Shown here: positions 9,506 to 20,121 of the stretch, in pieces
Layout of the letters: each line of letters starts with the position of its first letter
Numbering within the stretch: the stretch's first letter is position 1
Origin: Bathynomus jamesi
Lineage: Eukaryota; Arthropoda; Malacostraca; Isopoda; Cirolanidae
Length of the DNA: 64,000 bases
NCBI GenBank assembly: GCA_023014485.1
Contig: JAJOZX010003206.1
Span: forward strand, 1 to 64,000
Direction: 5' to 3'
The notes under the pieces: generated by a model
Seen by the model: only the letters and a program-made list of their open reading frames with translations
What the model was told of the DNA's origin: nothing
Databases searched by the model: none
Made by a program: the position numbers and the translations under genes

Positions 9506-9585
9506 AGGACAAAATCCCCTCGCGGACAAAATCCCCCATGGACAAAATCCCCCGGACACAATCCCCCGCGGACAAAATCCCCCTA
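9506..9585 (+). repeat. Left iteron array of the MULE derivative (5 copies)
   Basis: Five copies of GGACAAAATCCCC(C), one with GGACACAATCCCCC, separated by 0-3 bases. Confidence 0.85.
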
Positions 9586-9754
9586 AGGCTTTATTAAAAA
9601 AAGAAGATACGACTGACTTTATTAAAGAAGAAAAATTAAAAACACAATAAGAATAAGAATAAGAATAAGAAAAGAGGCTTACAGAAACGGATTACAGAAA
9701 CACGGATTACAGAAAAAATATCAAGATGACAATGATTTTGCCTTAAAAATTCGA

Positions 9755-10237
9755 ATGATACCTGCTCTAGCTTTTGTGCCTCCAGAAAAAGTTGTTGATG
9801 CTTTTGAACAATTATACGATTTTATACCAGTGGAAGGTTTGCCAATTCTCGATTATTTTGAAGATAATTATATTGGAAGGCCATGCCGACGAGGACGAAG
9901 AGAACCCACTTTTAGCATTTCTATTTGGAATATGTACTCAAGAACAATTACAGAACTTCCACGTACAAATAACTCTGTCGAAGGCTGGCATAGACGCTTT
10001 GCATCTCTAACAGGATGCTCGCATCCAAACATATGGAAATTTTTAAAAGTTTTAGGGCAAGAAATAAGCTACCAACAGGCATTTATTTCTCAAATTATCG
10101 CTGGCTTGCCGACAGAACCGCAAAGGAAGAAGTATAAGTCTTCTTCTTCTTCTCGCATTTTGAAAATTGTACAAGACTATAACAACAGGTCTATTTTTGA
10201 TTTTCTTAAGGGAATTGCTTTTAATTTGTCTTTTTAA
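9755..10237 (+). pseudogene. MULE transposase C-terminal fragment
   Basis: 160 residues. After a short lead comes LPILDYFEDNYIGR, then TNNSVEGWHRRFASLTG and HPNIWKFLKVLGQE. This is the closing part of FLYWCH/MULE transposase-like proteins widespread in arthropods. The FLYWCH finger and catalytic DDE core are missing, so it cannot act as a transposase. It ends in a natural stop. The frame is open upstream to about 9690 without a good start. Confidence 0.7.
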
Positions 10238-10420
10238 ATTTTGAATTTTGTTTGACTTTGTGTTTTTAATTTTTCTTCTTCAATAAAGTCAGTCGTATTC
10301 TTATTTGTTTGCCCGGTTAGGTAATTGTACGCCCTTGACGATTGGTTAGGTTAAGTCGTGATATTTTTGTTAAAACTTTAATAAAGTCAGTCGTATTCTT
10401 ATTTTTTTAATAAAGCCTTA

Positions 10421-10532
10421 GGGGGATTTTGTCCGCGGGGGGATTGTGTCCGGGGGGTTGTGTCCGGGGGGATTTTGTCCGCGAGGGGATTTTGTCCACG
10501 AGGGGATTTTGTCCACGGGGGGATTTTGTCCT
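10421..10532 (-). repeat. Right iteron array of the MULE derivative (7 copies)
   Basis: Seven copies of the complement GGGGATTTTGTCC, two as GATTGTGTCC/GGTTGTGTCC variants. The integrase frame reading into it yields an artefactual GQNPP/TKSP repeat tail. Confidence 0.85.
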
Positions 10533-10546
10533 AGAAGCATTTGTTT

Positions 10547-11212
10547 ATGTCTCTCCCTTAGACCCATCAAGTACTCAGTTTTCCACTGTTTAATGAAATG
10601 AGCTTTAACTCTAGTTAAATGTTGTAACTTAGTCTGGAGCTCATCATGTCGTTGAGTCCAGTTTGGGTCTTCTGAAGAGTCTATATTGTAGTCCGGCAGG
10701 AGACTAACTTGTTCTCCCCGAATCAAATGATTTGGAGTTAATGGTTCCGGGTCATTAATGTTGTCACTCACATAAGTGAGTGGTCTATTGTTGATGATGT
10801 TCTCAATCTCAGCCAGGAGAGTGAGCAACTCAAATAAGTGTATCTGTTTTTTGCCAATTGCTTTCTTCAAGCAATTCTTTACTGTTTGTATATTCCTCTC
10901 CCAGATAGAACCATACCAAGGAGAGGCAACCGGAATATACTTCCACTTTATGTTTGAATTTTGTATATATAATTGTGTGAGTTCATCGCTTAACAAGTCG
11001 TGGATGACTTGTTCACCAGCCTTGAAATATGTAGCATTGTCAATCCAAACTGTCTTGGGTACTGAATGTCGTGCACAGAATCTCTTAAAGACAGCAACAA
11101 AAGATTCTGCTGTAAGGTCCTCCACAACATCCAAATAAACAGCTCGTGAGGCAGCACATGTAAACAGTACAATGTACATTTTTTGTTCAGTGTCACCCAC
11201 CCCTACAGTCAA
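10547..11212 (-). pseudogene. BEL-1 integrase catalytic core
   Basis: The core runs from TVGVGDTEQKMYIVLFTCAA through DNATYFKAGEQ (second catalytic Asp) to SPWYGSIWERNIQTVK (catalytic Glu), then NRPLTYVSDN and EPLTPNHLIRG, a BEL/Pao hallmark. The first Asp should lie just upstream, where the minus strand reads VGIDYTGALT across the frame start (a frameshift or weak start there). It loses its C-terminus to the MULE insertion after RERHKQM. Confidence 0.82.
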
Positions 11213-11353
11213 TGCTCCTGTATAGTCAATGCCTACAGTCTCACAGGGGGTCTGTTGAGAGTAACTCTCTCCTCTGGCAAAGCAGGAGGAATTGGTTTCC
11301 TATAGGGCCTAGCATGAATACGCCTACATGTGACACACTCACTCAGGACTGTT

Positions 11354-11767
11354 TTAACAGTGATCCTTCCCTTGGGTATCCAATAAGTTTTTCTTAATAG
11401 TTAGTGTCTGTGGTACCCCCATATGATATACATCATTGTGTGTTTTTCTGATGATTAATGTTGTCAAATAGCTAAATCTAGGTAAAAGGATTGGATGTTT
11501 GCTTTTGTATGACAGTTTTGATTTGTCTAATCTCCCTTTACACCTTAGAAGGCCTTCCTCATCTCTGAACAAGTTTAGATCCACAACTACTGATGGTACA
11601 GGTTCTTTTGTTTGTTTCCCATTAGTCAAGAATTCTAACTCTTTATTGTACTCTTTTTGTTGTGCATGGCCTATCCAGTATTTGGTTGCAACTTCTGTAT
11701 AATTATGATTGTTTTTATTTAGCTGTTTGTTAATTGTAGTTAAACAGTTTGAGCAAACCTCAAACAA
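11354..11767 (-). pseudogene. BEL-1 integrase N-terminal region
   Basis: 137 residues covering the segment between RNase H and integrase: LRCKGRLDKSKLSYKSKHPI, then HNDVYHMGVPQTL, the histidine half of the zinc-binding H2C2 domain. A break near 11380 separates it from the rest of the zinc finger (visible as the CRRIHARPYRKP region on the minus strand) and the core. Confidence 0.75.
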
Positions 11768-12789
11768 TAGGCTGTGACCCTGACAAGTTTACTGAAGTCA
11801 GAATAACGTTCATAATTAGTGATTGGTTCAACCTTTTCATTTGAAAAGATTAAATTTAATGTCAAGTTAACTTGTTCCACAGGCCATTGGTCTGTATTAC
11901 AGAGCCACTTAGGTCCCATAAACCAAGTTTTGTTTGACTTCAACAACTTGTAGGATAAACCTCTGGTCAGAAAGTCTGCTGGATTTTGTTTAGTTGGAAC
12001 ATAGTGAAAGTTTACTTGTAGGCTTTCATTAGCTTCAGCTATTTCTTTTAGCCTATTTCTTACAAAGATATTCTTACTATTAATGCTATCATTCCGTATC
12101 CAGGCAAGACAAATCTGACTGTCAAGCCAGATGTGGATATCAATTATGTTCACATCATGATAAGCATCCTTTAGCAATGAAATGGTTTTAATGGCTAATG
12201 CAGCAGCCAATAGTTCCAATTGAGGTATGGTTCGGGTAGGTTTGAGAGGTGCAACTTTCCCTTTTGCATAAATTAGATGACTTTCTGTAGGACTTACAAG
12301 ATACGCACAGCACCCATAAGCTTGTGTGCTTGCATCAGCAAACACATGAAGTCTCTGGGGCTTATCCCTAAACCCACAGCACCTTTGAATTTTAATGTTC
12401 TGCACTTTTGTTAAATCAGCAGCTAACTTCTTCCAAGATTTTTGATTTTCATTTGTTATTGGATCATCCCACCCAACATTTGTTCTCCAAATTTCTTGGA
12501 GGAGAATCTTTGATTTTATTGTTGAAGGCAGGAATAGACCCATAGGATCAAAAATTTTGGAAGCCTCTGATAATATTTGTCTTTTAGTATTTGCTTCCTC
12601 ATCAAGTTTAAAACCTTTAGTACAGATTGAATCATGACTGTTAGAAGTTGCATCCAAATACCAGTTCATACCTAAAGTTTTAACTCTGTCTGATGGCTCA
12701 GTAAGACCATTATTAACCTTTAAAATCTTTTTGTTTAAATCCTCATCATTTGAAATCCACTCTCTAAGTTCAAAGTTACCTTGTTGCAT
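11740..12789 (-). pseudogene. BEL-1 RT thumb and RNase H
   Basis: 349 residues. It starts with the RT connection (FELREWISNDEDL, VKTLGMNWYLDATS, EASKIFDPMGLFLP) and continues into the BEL-type RNase H: HVFADASTQAYGCCAYLV, VAPLKPTRTIPQLELLAA, IHIWLDSQICLAWI and VPTKQNPADFLTRG. The acidic residues FADAS, E of PQLELLAA and WLDS are all kept. It overlaps the next frame by about 28 bases, showing a frameshift near 11760. Confidence 0.85.
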
Positions 12790-13715
12790 AATGTTTTGAG
12801 AGTGTTCATAGACCAGATAATTCAGATTTTGTTGTTGTTGAGCCTATTAGATTGTCTACGTAAAAATGTTCCTTAAGGAAGTTCAATGTTAAAGAGTTAT
12901 TAAACTGGTTCAAATGATGTCCAATTGTCAATGCTAATAGGCTAGGTGAGCAATTGGCTCCAAACAACACACATTAAATCTATAGGTTATGAACCCTTTA
13001 TTCAAATCAAATGGATCCTTGAACCATAAGAACCTAAGTTGGTTCTTATCATATTCATTTTTAAGATTTATTCTCAAAAATGCCTTTGAAATGTCACTTT
13101 GTACGGCATATTTATCTAACCTGAACCTCAGTAAGATCTTCACAAGGTCAGAAATGAGATTAGGACCCTCAATCAGGCAATCATTCAAACTGTGTTTATC
13201 ACTGTCTTTGAGGCTACAGTTATATACTACTCTGAGTTTTGTTGTTGGGCATCTTGTCGATAAACCCCCCTGTGGGTTAAATAATGACAACCATCTTTTT
13301 TAAAAGGGTTATTTGTTACTTCTTCAATGAAGCCTTTCTGTAGCTGTTCTTTGAAGACATCATTATATGTTTGAATATTATTATCTTGTTTGAGTTTTTT
13401 CATTACTTTATATAAATGTCCTTTAGCTACTTTGAGATTGTCTCTTAAAGTTGGACAATTTATTTTCCAAGGTAACTCAATAAAATAACTATTGTCTTTG
13501 CACTGAATGGTGTCTTCAAATCTTTCTACCATTAACTGATCTTCTGAAGTTTGATTTGTGTCATGTATACCCACAGATTCTAGCAACCATAAAGTTTGAA
13601 TTGCCTCATCCAAAGTTTCATTTGATAATGATGAATTAATGTTCTCAGTTGAGATAATATTATTCAAAGTGTTGCTATTCTTACAGGTGTTATGTAGGAC
13701 TGAGTTGAGGCACAT
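12790..13715 (-). pseudogene. BEL-1 reverse transcriptase palm and fingers
   Basis: Frame 13227-13715 holds the region before RT (DEAIQTLWLLESVGI, a BEL/Pao marker). A frameshift near 13260 leads to 12934-13290 with KLRVVYNCSLKDSDKHSLND and the first catalytic Asp in YAVQSDISKAFLRI. A second shift near 12970 leads to a short open stretch at 12790-12930 containing FYVDNLIGST, the YVDD-box equivalent with N in the last place. The remainder of the palm continues in the next frame. Confidence 0.8.
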
Positions 13716-13727
13716 AGTATTTGTTGG

Positions 13728-13962
13728 TCATGAACTATTTTGGTTTAGGTCTAGGTTGTATTTGGATAGGTCACCCAAAGGGGCTATCCCTGATGGAGTC
13801 TGAATAGCTATACCATTACCTATCTCTACTATGCCCTTATGAATAAGATTAATATAATCTGCCCCCATTAACATTTCAATGTTAGCTACTGTGTTGTTAG
13901 TGATATGTCTATCAGCTATTTTGTAGTGTTTTCCCAAATGATTTATGGTTTGTTCTAGTTTG
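13728..13962 (-). pseudogene. BEL-1 protease, second half (after hAT insertion)
   Basis: The frame resumes at the insertion site with PKLEQTINHLGKHYKIADR and contains IEMLMGADYINLI, the A17-type protease end with the conserved LLIGxDY-like element. It ends at an in-frame stop (13728-13730), after which the same frame continues into the RT ORF, so one base change breaks Gag-Pol here. Confidence 0.78.
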
Positions 13963-13984
13963 GGTATAACCAGGGCCAGATTAA

Positions 13985-15179
13985 CCATTAAGCAAAATAA
14001 GCCCGTGCTTAGGGCATCAAGGGAAGGGGGGCACCACAGAAATTTTCCATTGTCGGATTTACCATGGATTTATTATACTATTATAATCGCGGCTTATAGC
14101 CTATAAACTGTTGAAAACTGAATTATATATATTCATATACAGTATTTATTTTTTTTCATTGTTTGAATTTGTAGTGAACAACAACCCTTTTGAGAAAATA
14201 AATATATTTCGTTGTAATCACACACTTTACGCTTTGCGTTATTATTTTGTTATATCAAATCTTTGAGCGCCATATTAAAAATACATATAGATTAAATATT
14301 TTCGTGTGCTATAGGAAGTTATTCTGAACGTGTGATTTGTGCATATAATATTAAATATATATTTTACATAATCATTTGGTATTGTTTTACAGAAAGATTT
14401 AGGTTTATAGAATTGTAATATAAATTAATATTAAAATAAAAGAAACTATAAACTCTCTATATTGCTGTTGTATCAAGTGATGTTTATCACGGCCATTATA
14501 ATAATAAGATATACTGACCAAAGTTAATTAGCGTTGAAGAAGTTTATCTGTTGCTCTCTCTTCTTCTCTAGGGTAAGTCTATGAAGTGTACTTTATTTGT
14601 ATATATAACAATATTTTATCATACACGTATCTTTATTTTATAATTTATTTATCTATTGTCATAACAGTATAAAAGAATTTAGATTGTAATAACCAGAGTG
14701 AATAATTTGTAATGTATATATAACATCAAACGTAGTTAGGACAATTTAGGCCCTAAGCAAATGTTCATATTTCCTATAATTAAATATTGTTTTAAATAAA
14801 TAAATAAATGTAAATATAAAATGTGGCTCGTTAATAGTGAAATGTTAATATTGATATTTTTATAGATTGCGTATTATTAATTCTAATGTTAAGTATTTTT
14901 ATTTTATAGGTTTCGGTTCCTTCTTTCGGTTCCTTCTTTTGGTTCCTTCTTTCGATTTGATTTGTATTCAACATTTCGAGTTGATATTTCGGTTGAGTTA
15001 TATTTAATTGCCACTTATATTTAAATTGCCACTTTGGTTGTGTACGGTTCCCATTTTGTCTTTCTGAGAATAAAAGAACAAAGCCAAAATTGTGATATGT
15101 GTAACTGTGTTGATTGCCACATAATATACAAATAAAATATTCTTTTTATTTCTGTATTTTACAGACCCCAAGAACCAAG
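13985..15179 (+). other. 5' non-coding region of the Tip100-like hAT
   Basis: Very AT-rich with no coding frame. An intron is likely: an acceptor (TTCTGTATTTTACAG, ending near 15163) stands just before the transposase ATG at 15180. The promoter is not identifiable. Confidence 0.5.
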
Positions 15180-15848
15180 ATGAAACGTGTTCAGTTAAGT
15201 GGTGCACAAAAGCGAAAACTATCAAAAGAGAAACAAGAGAAGACTTTGGATTTAGAGTCCAAGACTGCAAAGCTGACTGATTTCTTCACACAAGTCCACG
15301 ACCACAACGTCAACATGATATACCGATTCTGAATCAAAACCAATCTCCGTCATCAGAAGTGGACACAAATACCACTTTGATCACTTCAAAATCAAAATAT
15401 GATGACGTTGGAATCACCGAGGTGTCACAAGCAGGTTCATCTACCACATGTCTCACTACTGATCTCACTTTGCCTGTAAATTCTCTTGATACCTCTACTG
15501 CAAATGTTGATTCAAGTTGCTTTACAAGACATTCTGTGGTTGAAATAATTGCTGAAAATGAAAGTTTAGTGGACCATGGTGATGGTGGTGAAATGAATCA
15601 GTCTGCAGAAGATGAAGTAAATATAGCAAAAGATCCAGGGTTGTGGCTTGATTTCTCTGCTGATGATGTGGCTTATTGGATTGCTTGTGGACCCAGTGAC
15701 TGTCAACACCACAATGGGCCATTTGACAAGTCTTACCGGCATTTCAGTAGTGGCAAACCAGCAAGATACTGTTCACAAAAACTTTTCGTTGGGACAAAAG
15801 CCAATGGTGAGAAATACAAGAGAGAGTGGTTATTGTATTCACCATCAA
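15180..15848 (+). pseudogene. Tip100-like hAT transposase, N-terminal part with TTF zinc finger
   Basis: The start is ATG at 15180 (MKRVQLSGAQKRKLSKEKQE, a basic N-terminus usual for this group), 16 bases after a good splice acceptor. A frameshift near 15290 moves to the frame open to 15848, which holds DPGLWLDFSADDVAYWIACG, CQHHNGPFDKSYRHF and YCSQKLFV, the first half of a TTF-type zinc finger. The finger is cut exactly at YSPS by the nested hAT; its second half begins at 20122. The transposase binds the element ends and catalyses excision and integration; here it is disrupted. Confidence 0.82.
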
Positions 15849-15867
15849 CAGAGATGGGCAAGATCAC

Positions 15868-16020
15868 CAACTTTGGTGATCTTGAAGATCAAGATCAGAT
15901 CACCAGAAAAATGTGATCTTGAAGATCAAGATCAGATCACCAGAAAAATGTGATCTTGAAGATCCAGATCAAGATCGTGATCTTGAAGATCACTTTTCAA
16001 GATCACTTTTTAAAATCACT
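15868..16020. repeat. Left subterminal GATCTTGAAGATC array
   Basis: At least eight copies or half-copies of GATCTTGAAGATC/GATCAAGATC, each itself palindromic. Confidence 0.85.
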
Positions 16021-16456
16021 TTTATATGAATTGAAAAAAGTTGTACTCTTGTAGAGTAAACAAAAACAAATTATTCTGTTAATCACTCCTGAAAAGTATC
16101 ACTCCTAATACTCCCCTGAGGGCTGAGGCAATACAAGCATCGCATCCTACCCATGTCACCTGATCTAAACCACGGGGATTGACGATTCCCCTTTCAGTTT
16201 TTCAGGTGGTAAACTTAAAACTTAGTATTATCATAACTTATCAGCAAAGAAAAAACTATTAAATGACCTACATATAGTTTTTAGTTCTATTTTTCTCAAT
16301 TCTCATTTCACCAAGTCCATAACCCATATCAATGAATGGTCAGCATATATAAGTAAACATTTTTTACATAGAATTTAATTTTACAGTTTTACTGCAGTAC
16401 GCAATTACTGACAATATAAGGGTAAAAACCGCAAGTTAAGAGTGTTAATTTAATGT

Positions 16457-17830
16457 TCAACCGCTGTAAACATTTGCTTTCAGCAAAACCAATTGTTCAA
16501 AGTTACCATCCGAGAGACGACTTCGTTTGGGGCTATGAACCATGCCAGCAAACGAAAACAACCGTTCCACTGGTGCAGAGGAAGGTAGCGTGGTGTTATA
16601 CCTCTTGAAGATCTTCTTTATAGCAGGATACCTATCTAAAGAGTCGAGTGCCTTACTGGTGTCCTGCAAATAATTGAGGACTTCCAAGTCTTCCTTGTTG
16701 TTAGGAGCAGAGAATGAGCCGTCCATAGTTCTGAAGAAATCGTCTTCAGATGATGAGTCTGAGTTCACCGAACTATTACCACTGCTGTCAGAATTACAAT
16801 TTCTTACAGCCATTTGCAGCTTGTCTTTTACTTGAGACTTGATTGCTTCATGATCGCCGAAATTAGGCCCTTGCAACAATGATATCCATCTAAGTTTGAA
16901 ATACGGATGAGATACTGAGGCCAAAACGGCATCAGTTACCTCGGGGCTCAATGACAAAAAATGACCAAATCTGGCATTGAAGCCAGAGACGACTGCTGCC
17001 AGTAATGGCATGCAGTGTCTCAAGCGCAGGTCGTTTGGTTGGATAGGCTCCAATCTTGCGAGGGCATCTTGAGTCACTAGGAGTGTTGGAAGAAGACAAC
17101 CGTAGTAGCATTCTTTCTCTGCCTGTAATTTGTTGAGGGCTGCTGCAATTGGTTTTAGAACAGACAAATATTCTGAAATAAATTCCAATTCATTGTCTTT
17201 GAGGATGGGTAGATTCAGTTCTTCAAGAGCTACATTCACGTCGTTCTTATGTTTATATATTTGGCTTAATGAGTCGTACATTGAGTTCCATCGGGTGACG
17301 CATGGGTACCTAAATTGGACGCCAGTTATTTCCTGTATTTTTTCTGCTGACTTGGGTTTACCAGCAGCATTCCACAGCGCCGAACATTTTCCCATTGCAG
17401 AATGCTTTATCTTCTTTAGTCCAGGTGAATTCAGTCCTTTATCTGCATCAGTTGTTGCTACCAAGTTCAATGTGTGGGAGGCACATCGAATATGGGATGA
17501 TAGTTTCACTGACTCCTCTCCATGCTCTCCTGAATGTTCAGGAAAGTTGCTGATGATAACCTCTTCATCTGAATCTTTTTCATCATCATCTTCATCTGCA
17601 TCATCTTCATCAATGTCGTCAGTACGATTCTGAACACGAACACCGAACTCTTTAAAGCATTTCACCATGTTCGATGCATTGTCGGTGACTGTAGATACAA
17701 CTTTTCTATAAGATAAACCATGCTCCGAGTTGATCCTGTCCAATATTCCAGCAATTTTATCAAAGCTATGTGTTCCACGAAATCTTCGGCATGCCAGTGC
17801 AGCTGATCCTCGCGACAAGTCATCATTGAT
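16457..17830 (-). CDS. BED-type hAT transposase, large 3' exon
   Basis: The exon starts at a clear acceptor (TTCTTACATTACAG before 17830) and runs open for 457 codons to a stop. It holds most of the catalytic core: VVSTVTDNASNMVKCFKEFG (second catalytic Asp), an acidic loop of D/E runs, HIRCASHTLNLVATTDA (CxxH box), FRYPCVTRWNSMYDSL (W motif) and the C-terminal dimerisation domain TLPSSAPVERLFSFAGMVHS with PKRSRLSDGNFEQLVLLKAN. This exon looks undamaged. The acidic insertion between the Asp and CxxH motifs is longer than I expect for the group. Confidence 0.88.
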   Translation of the reverse strand: MNDDLSRGSAALACRRFRGTHSFDKIAGILDRINSEHGLSYRKVVSTVTDNASNMVKCFKEFGVRVQNRTDDIDEDDADEDDDEKDSDEEVIISNFPEHSGEHGEESVKLSSHIRCASHTLNLVATTDADKGLNSPGLKKIKHSAMGKCSALWNAAGKPKSAEKIQEITGVQFRYPCVTRWNSMYDSLSQIYKHKNDVNVALEELNLPILKDNELEFISEYLSVLKPIAAALNKLQAEKECYYGCLLPTLLVTQDALARLEPIQPNDLRLRHCMPLLAAVVSGFNARFGHFLSLSPEVTDAVLASVSHPYFKLRWISLLQGPNFGDHEAIKSQVKDKLQMAVRNCNSDSSGNSSVNSDSSSEDDFFRTMDGSFSAPNNKEDLEVLNYLQDTSKALDSLDRYPAIKKIFKRYNTTLPSSAPVERLFSFAGMVHSPKRSRLSDGNFEQLVLLKANVYSG

Positions 17831-18021
17831 CTGTAATGTAAGAATATAAAATCAATGTTTGTATGAACATTTTTTTAAGCTTAATTTAATAATATTGGTT
17901 AGACACGCACCAGCTAAACTGCGCCACCAAACATTGAAGAGAAGAACTATGTGATATAAAGGAGGCAATTCAGCGATGAGTCGCCTACCATACCACCACA
18001 TCAGTGACCCATCCCATAAGA

Positions 18022-18080
18022 GCAAAATGTGGAAGAGTCCATATTCACAGCCTGTGAATATGGACTCTAAAACATTTTGC
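18022..18080. repeat. 29-bp near-perfect hairpin
   Basis: Arms of 29 bases around a single base, with only two or three mismatches, within a presumed intron of the BED-type hAT gene. Confidence 0.85.
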
Positions 18081-18220
18081 TGTGAATCAGACACAATGAC
18101 AGATGACAGAATCAGTGAATTAGTGTGAAATTACTGTGAATCACAGCAAAATGAAGACTCACCAAATTAATGAATGAGGAACACATGTCGAATAATTGAA
18201 AAGATTATACTATAAGTCTA

Positions 18221-18480
18221 TCAGACTATCAGTCTATCACCAATGGTCAATTTATCAATTATATAAAAATAATACACTAAATCAATAGCATACCCAATGC
18301 GCAGTGACTCCCATGAAACTGCGGTGATTAGTTGACCATATGTCGCATGTAACACACACATGGTCAACTGCTGCCAGTTTTGCTTGTACTGTATGTCTTC
18401 CTTCATTGTACTGGTTGTTGTTGCAAGAGATCTAGCCAGGGTGCGTCTAGATGGCACCTGAACAGCCGGGTTGACGTCTG
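18221..18480 (-). pseudogene. BED-type hAT transposase, exon with first catalytic Asp
   Basis: The upstream frame reads DVNPAVQVPSRRTLARS. After a frameshift another frame reads DHVCVTCDIWSTNHRSF followed by MGVTAHW, the conserved hAT segment carrying the first catalytic Asp in CDIWS. The exon should end at TGG-GTATGC near 18286. The frameshift lies near 18375-18385, so this exon is broken. Confidence 0.7.
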
Positions 18481-18644
18481 AAAAAAATATTTAAAAATTA
18501 AAACAAATACAATAGATTAGCTATGGAAAAAATATCAAAATATTTAGCTAGGCTAGCGATAGTCTAATGTTCATACAAATAATATGATTAATTATTTTAA
18601 TCAGATATTAGCTATGGAAAAAATAGCAAAATATTTGAGTTATA

Positions 18645-18935
18645 CTAACATGAAAGAAGATCCTTAAATTCATGTAGTTCAACTAGGCTCAATGGTAGGA
18701 GCCCATTAGCCACAAGCGAGAGAATCTTCTTTTCAAGGATATCCTTGCATATTGGTGGTCCTGGTTTTTGCTTGGAAATGTGGAACATGCTTAGTGTTGA
18801 CTGCTTGGCAATTTTGGCAGGGCCAGCATTGCTGCCGCTGGCATCTTCCTTTAGCTGGACGCTTGCGAGATTTCTTCTCCGATTCATATTCACCCAAAAG
18901 ATCCGAATGTAGTTTCCGCACAAGAAAATAAATTA
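18645..18935 (-). pseudogene. BED-type hAT transposase, exon after the BED finger
   Basis: Starts KLHSDLLGEYESEKKSRKR, which fits straight after the BED-finger exon, then shifts frame to KQSTLSMFHISKQ and KKILSLVANGLLPLSLVELH, a usual hAT segment before the core. The sequence before the exon is TTTCTTGTGCGG where an acceptor AG is expected, consistent with loss of the splice site. Confidence 0.65.
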
Positions 18936-19375
18936 TTATCATGCGGAAGACTTCTTGAACACCCTGTATAATATTTATCAGAGTATCAAACTTCTAGTTG
19001 AAATTAATACTTAACAAGATTCTAAAATTTTGTTATCTTTAACTAAAATTATTTTCACCATGATCAGTGCATTTTTATCCTATGTTAAATTGAAAGCCGA
19101 ATTTCGTCCTTCAGTAACTAAATAGGAGAAATTACAGACATGGATCAGACAGAGAGAAAGACAGATACACCTGGCGTTTTATTATAGTTGGATATCGGCA
19201 GTTTTTAATGTAGTTACTAGTCCATAATCTATTAATATCTGAAGTGCACAATATATTCAAATGGACGTCTATGTAAATGTAGCATTAGTCTTGTCTGGCA
19301 CCAGTCACTTAAAATATGACTTGAACCATTATGTTAATGTTGCTACTTACTACTTAGTTACTAAGTAGTACTAAC

Positions 19376-19646
19376 CCTGAGGTGCCTCAGAAGATTGCTT
19401 GTTGAGTCGAGGCCAGCAGACAGAATTGTAGTTTTCTTTGTACACTGCATACAAATAACTTTGATACTGTTTCCAGTTTTTTCGACAATTTGAAAATATT
19501 TTCCGTTCAATAGCACAGATTGATCCTTATTACCAACATTGTTATCTAAATATATTGAATACTGTTCTGGTGACAACCTAGAATATTTGGTTCCCTTGGG
19601 AGCCTGTTGAAGTTGTAAAATTGCACTCATTATTAAAAAATTCAAT
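19376..19646 (-). CDS. BED-type hAT transposase, first coding exon (BED finger)
   Basis: Acceptor TTTTATTTACAG before 19646, ATG at 19630 (MSAILQLQQAPKG), donor AGG-GTTAGT at 19375. The exon encodes VICMQCTKKTTIL (the CxxC of a BED zinc finger) and SNLLRHLR, with the first histidine; the second lies in the next exon (KLH). BED fingers bind the element's terminal DNA. Confidence 0.75.
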
Positions 19647-19945
19647 CTGTAAATAAAATATGTTTAGAATTAATTTATTATGAATACGGACCTATAGGCT
19701 ATATTTTATGCCTATATATAATAATATATTAATAGAACACTTTTAACATAATTGCACAGTAAATTACACTTTTTACGAGCCTAAATTCCACAAACTACAC
19801 CTTCCATAAGCCCACGCATGACGCAAGTCACCCAACTAACAGAAAACATAAACAGTCGGTGTTGAACAAAGTTGCCACCAGATGTCGCTTGGACAAAAAA
19901 CAAATGACATTCGCATAGCGGCATATTTAAGAATCTGAAATTAAG

Positions 19946-20107
19946 AGTGATCTTGAAGTCTAAAGTGATCTTCAAGATCAAGATCACAAGAAATAAAGTG
20001 ATCTTAGATCAAGATCAAGATCACATAATAAAAGTGATCTTCAAGATCAGATCACGATCTTGATCTTCAAGATCACGATCTGATCTTGAAGATCAAGATC
20101 GTGCCCA
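19946..20107. repeat. Right subterminal GATCTTGAAGATC array
   Basis: Counterpart of the left array in inverted order, again a dense run of GATCTTGAAGATC-like palindromes. Confidence 0.85.
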
Positions 20108-20121
20108 TCTCTGACCATCAA

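Larger units (their letters stand above)
9500..10537 (+). mobile_element. MULE-type transposon derivative (1038 bp, level 3)
   Basis: A 9-bp duplication CATTTGTTT flanks it at 9491-9499 and 10538-10546, the size typical of Mutator-like elements. Both ends carry arrays of an iterated GGACAAAATCCCC motif in inverted orientation, then a second inverted block around GATACGACTGACTTTATT. The interior codes for the C-terminal part of a transposase. It splits the BEL integrase C-terminal region. The outermost 6-7 bases of the two ends differ. Confidence 0.8.
15849..20113 (-). mobile_element. BED-type hAT transposon (level 4)
   Basis: 4265 bp with 12-bp inverted ends CAGAGATGGGCA and a perfect 8-bp duplication ACCATCAA at 15841-15848 and 20114-20121. 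Both subterminal regions are full of GATCTTGAAGATC motifs. The transposase gene runs on the minus strand in at least four exons. It sits inside the zinc-finger codons of the Tip100-like transposase, so it inserted after that element. Confidence 0.92.

Noticed and set aside
10418..10530. GQNPP/TKSP repeat tail on the BEL-1 integrase
   Set aside because: The frame has run into the MULE iteron array; not part of the integrase.
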